From: Deinococcus murrayi DSM 11303
GTDB lineage: Bacteria > Deinococcota > Deinococci > Deinococcales > Deinococcaceae
NCBI RefSeq assembly: GCF_000482805.1
Contig: NZ_AXWT01000044.1
Span: 1 to 7,827 of the forward strand
DNA: 7,827 bases
Direction of reading: 5' to 3'
In this document: one piece after another, positions 6,752 through 7,827 of the stretch
Numbering within the stretch: the stretch's first letter is position 1
Layout: every line of letters begins with the position of its first letter
Made by a program: the position numbers and the translations under genes
Notes under the pieces: model-generated
Told to the model about the DNA's origin: nothing
What the model saw: only the letters and a program-made list of their open reading frames with translations
Database searches by the model: none

Positions 6752-6757
6752 TACACT
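6752..6757 (+). promoter_or_regulatory. -10 box TACACT of rlmB (leaderless)
   Basis: TACACT ends 6 nt before ATG 6764, and the gap GCCCCC contains no ribosome-binding site. It lies in the 53-bp gap after the 137-aa gene. Confidence 0.55.
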
Positions 6758-6763
6758 GCCCCC

Positions 6764-7480
<717 letters not shown>

Positions 7481-7522
7481 ACACCCTGACTACTCTTCAA
7501 AACGGGTGACGGGCAGCAGAAA

Positions 7523-7570
7523 GTCGGCTCCTGTACGGTGTTTCTGCGATGAAAACCCCTGGGAGCCGAC
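7523..7570 (+). promoter_or_regulatory. Inverted repeat enclosing transposase start (right IS copy)
   Basis: GTCGGCTCC (7523-7531) and GGAGCCGAC (7562-7570) are perfect complements flanking a 30-nt loop that contains the transposase ATG (7549). rlmB read-through RNA would carry both arms. The proposed role in shutting off translation is inferred from IS10/IS50. Confidence 0.45.
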
Positions 7571-7827
7571 CCCCCCACGATACCTTGCAGACCGCACGGC
7601 GGTCTGCCTTTCCTCTTGATGCCCGCCGCCTGGTCGTCTTCACGGCCTTGGTCCTGGCGGTCATCCAGGCTCGTACGGTGGTCCTGTACAGCCTCAAAAC
7701 CCACGTCACGTTGCCAGGCACGCTCACGGCCCGCTACCAGCGGCTGTGTCGCTTCGTCCAGTTTTCCTTTCCGGAGGGTCTCTTTCCCCGCTTCGCCCTT
7801 TCCTTCCTGCCAGAGGGTCCCTTGGAC
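7549..7827 (+). CDS. IS4-family transposase, N-terminal 93 residues (runs off window)
   Basis: An open frame runs from ATG 7549 to the window edge with no stop, giving 93 residues: MKTPGSRPPHDTLQ..., DARRLVVFTALVLAVIQAR, then VVLYSLKTHVTLPGTLTARY and CRFVQFSFPEGLFPRFALSF. This matches the N-terminal, pre-catalytic region of IS4-family transposases that I recall as abundant in Deinococcus. The DDE residues lie further downstream, outside the window, so activity cannot be judged. A 9-bp palindromic stretch (arms GCAGACCGC/GCGGTCTGC, 7587-7607) falls within codons 13-20. The gene reads in the same direction as rlmB, 68 bp after its stop codon, so rlmB transcripts may run into it. Confidence 0.82.
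   Translation, partial: MKTPGSRPPHDTLQTARRSAFPLDARRLVVFTALVLAVIQARTVVLYSLKTHVTLPGTLTARYQRLCRFVQFSFPEGLFPRFALSFLPEGPLD
7587..7607 (+). repeat. Short-loop palindrome inside transposase coding sequence
   Basis: Arms GCAGACCGC and GCGGTCTGC are perfect 9-bp complements around a 3-nt ACG loop, a very stable potential hairpin. The mirror copy is at 87-107. It could be an early attenuator or an additional block to read-through, or simply a coding coincidence. Confidence 0.6.

Larger units (their letters stand above)
7486..7827 (+). mobile_element. IS4-family insertion sequence, right copy, 5' end only
   Basis: Second copy of the element, in the opposite orientation to the copy at 1-208 and identical to it over the shared 208 bases. 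It begins with CTGACTACTC, 5 bp after the rlmB stop codon, and runs off the right edge. The distal end and the target duplication are not visible. Confidence 0.9.

Overview
The window looks like chromosomal DNA of a Deinococcus species. The base composition is very G+C-rich, third codon positions are strongly GC-biased, and most lead genes appear leaderless, with a TANNNT box exactly 6 nt before the start codon. The transposase, the YlmH-like protein and the two small hypothetical proteins also have a Deinococcus look. The genus assignment is recognition from memory, not a database search.

Layout, left to right. (1) 1-208 is the 5' end of an IS4-family insertion sequence on the minus strand. 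It has cut a VOC/glyoxalase-family gene, of which only about 31 codons remain (205-303, minus). (2) 433-4000 is a four-gene block: a GT2 glycosyltransferase (plus strand) convergent with a tightly coupled minus-strand operon of ACAD-fold flavoenzyme, PIG-L/LmbE deacetylase and NodS-like methyltransferase. The start/stop overlaps are 4 bp each, and the glycosyltransferase and methyltransferase overlap tail-to-tail by 37 bp. (3) 4075-4161 is tRNA-Leu(UAA), followed by a palindromic terminator shared with the opposing small gene at 4209-4457. (4) 4505-6230 is a minus-strand two-gene operon: a YlmH-type S4 RNA-binding protein, then a ZapE/AFG1-like ATPase. (5) 6297-6710 (plus) is a hypothetical protein divergent from ylmH. 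(6) 6764-7480 (plus) is rlmB, the 23S rRNA Gm2251 methyltransferase. (7) 7486-7827 is the 5' end of a second copy of the same IS, inserted 5 bp after the rlmB stop codon. The first 208 bp of the two copies are identical and inverted, with both transposase genes reading outward.

How the parts fit. The rRNA methyltransferase, S4 protein, ZapE-like ATPase and tRNA are ordinary housekeeping functions. The part most likely to hold undescribed biology is the glycosyltransferase/methyltransferase/deacetylase/ACAD block. Its enzymes could build a sugar conjugate, unmask an amine by deacetylation, then methylate and oxidise it. The toolkit resembles that of Nod-factor synthesis (NodC/NodB/NodS), but there is no chitin-synthase membrane region, and the product cannot be told from sequence. 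The IS pair is the main source of structural plasticity: one copy has broken a gene, the other sits at the edge of rlmB, and together they could support inversion of the 7.3 kb between them.
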